DNA of 5,107 nt, taken from contig JAGOUA010000046.1 of NCBI GenBank assembly GCA_018061485.1, forward strand, positions 1 through 5,107. The letters are read 5' to 3'. Numbering within the stretch: the first letter of the stretch is position 1; each line of letters starts with the position of its first letter. Origin of the DNA: Patescibacteria group bacterium. GTDB lineage: Bacteria > Patescibacteriota > Patescibacteriia > 2-12-FULL-60-25. The translations under genes and the position numbers were made by a program. Shown in pieces: positions 4,875 through 5,107 of this stretch. The notes under the pieces were generated by a model. It was not told the DNA's origin. It saw only the letters and a program-made list of their open reading frames with translations, and made no database searches.

Positions 4875-5107
4875 CCATCCGCCTTTTTCCGCTCGAAATC
4901 TTCAAACAGACATCCTGCTAACCACCACAGCAGCACAAAAACCACCGCAAGATCATTCTTCCAATACGGTACATCTACCAATCCATGCACCACGATGGCG
5001 ATGAGTGGCGCGACCCCTATCACCCACCCCGCAAACACCCGACTCCCCACCCACGCGCGCCACGCCCACGTGCCGAGAAGCATCAAGAAGAGCATGAGTC
5101 CCACCAA
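4871..5107 (-). CDS. O-antigen ligase / Wzy-like membrane protein, 3' end only
   Basis: Only the last 78 or so codons lie in the window; the gene runs off the right edge, so the first residue shown is not its start. Two to three hydrophobic helices are visible, at about 1-13, 25-43 and 52-67. Between the last two comes HGLVDVPYWKNDLAVVF, a sequence I know from the C-terminal end of O-antigen ligase/polymerase (WaaL/Wzy, RfaL-like) proteins, where a conserved histidine lies in this region. The tail FEDFERKKADG is charged and probably cytoplasmic. Such enzymes join or polymerise lipid-linked glycans on the outer face of the cytoplasmic membrane. Ligase and polymerase cannot be told apart from this fragment. 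The TGA stop falls inside the -35 of the tRNA-Ser promoter. Confidence 0.75.
   Translation of the reverse strand: MVGLMLFLMLLGTWAWRAWVGSRVFAGWVIGVAPLIAIVVHGLVDVPYWKNDLAVVFVLLWWLAGCLFEDFERKKADG

Noticed and set aside
1..5107. CRISPR array, insertion sequence or toxin-antitoxin pair
   Set aside because: No regularly spaced repeats, transposase or terminal inverted repeats are present; the MazG-like protein is a pyrophosphatase and not the MazE/MazF pair.

Overview
The window suggests a small-genome bacterium of the Patescibacteria / Candidate Phyla Radiation type, with roughly balanced base composition. This is inferred from the style of several proteins: the deoxycytidylate-deaminase-like protein, the C-terminus of the O-antigen-ligase-like protein, a lone GIY-YIG protein, and a membrane-anchored protein of PsbP/Mog1 style. 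Genes are packed tightly, and most starts lack a Shine-Dalgarno sequence. TGA is used as a normal stop several times, so the TGA=Gly code of Gracilibacteria/SR1 is not in use. No placement below phylum level can be supported.

Layout, left to right. Bases 1-94 are an edge region with no secure gene. One plus-strand gene (95-1540) encodes an apparent fusion of a spermidine-synthase-like methyltransferase fold with a C-terminal FemAB/GNAT-like region. Everything after it is on the minus strand: a Nudix hydrolase (1532-1993) that overlaps the fusion gene tail to tail, a dCMP-deaminase-like zinc enzyme (2056-2544), a MazG-like NTP pyrophosphohydrolase (2695-3045), a four-helix membrane protein of unknown function (3067-3546), an N-terminally anchored extracytoplasmic protein (3611-4249), a GIY-YIG domain protein (4317-4580), tRNA-Ser(CGA) with encoded CCA (4721-4811), and the 3' end of a Wzy/O-antigen-ligase-like membrane protein (4871-5107).

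The Nudix, dCMP-deaminase and MazG-like genes form a nucleotide-pool cluster: a diphosphate hydrolase, a pyrimidine deaminase and an NTP pyrophosphatase. The mazG-like gene probably shares a transcript with the membrane protein just upstream of it. The fusion protein and the O-antigen-ligase-like protein point to cell-envelope or glycan work, but no pathway can be reconstructed here.

The control signals are as informative as the genes. Several promoter-like elements end 8-10 bases before an ATG and no Shine-Dalgarno sequence follows, which suggests leaderless or near-leaderless transcripts. Two intrinsic terminators are visible, at 3560-3593 and 4622-4650. The tRNA-Ser gene has a good promoter and a hairpin in its 5' leader. 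Directly after its CCA lies a perfect 26-bp palindrome, followed by an exact 8-bp copy of the tRNA 3' end. This looks like the scar of a small insertion and is one of the two most unusual structures in the window; the fusion gene is the other.
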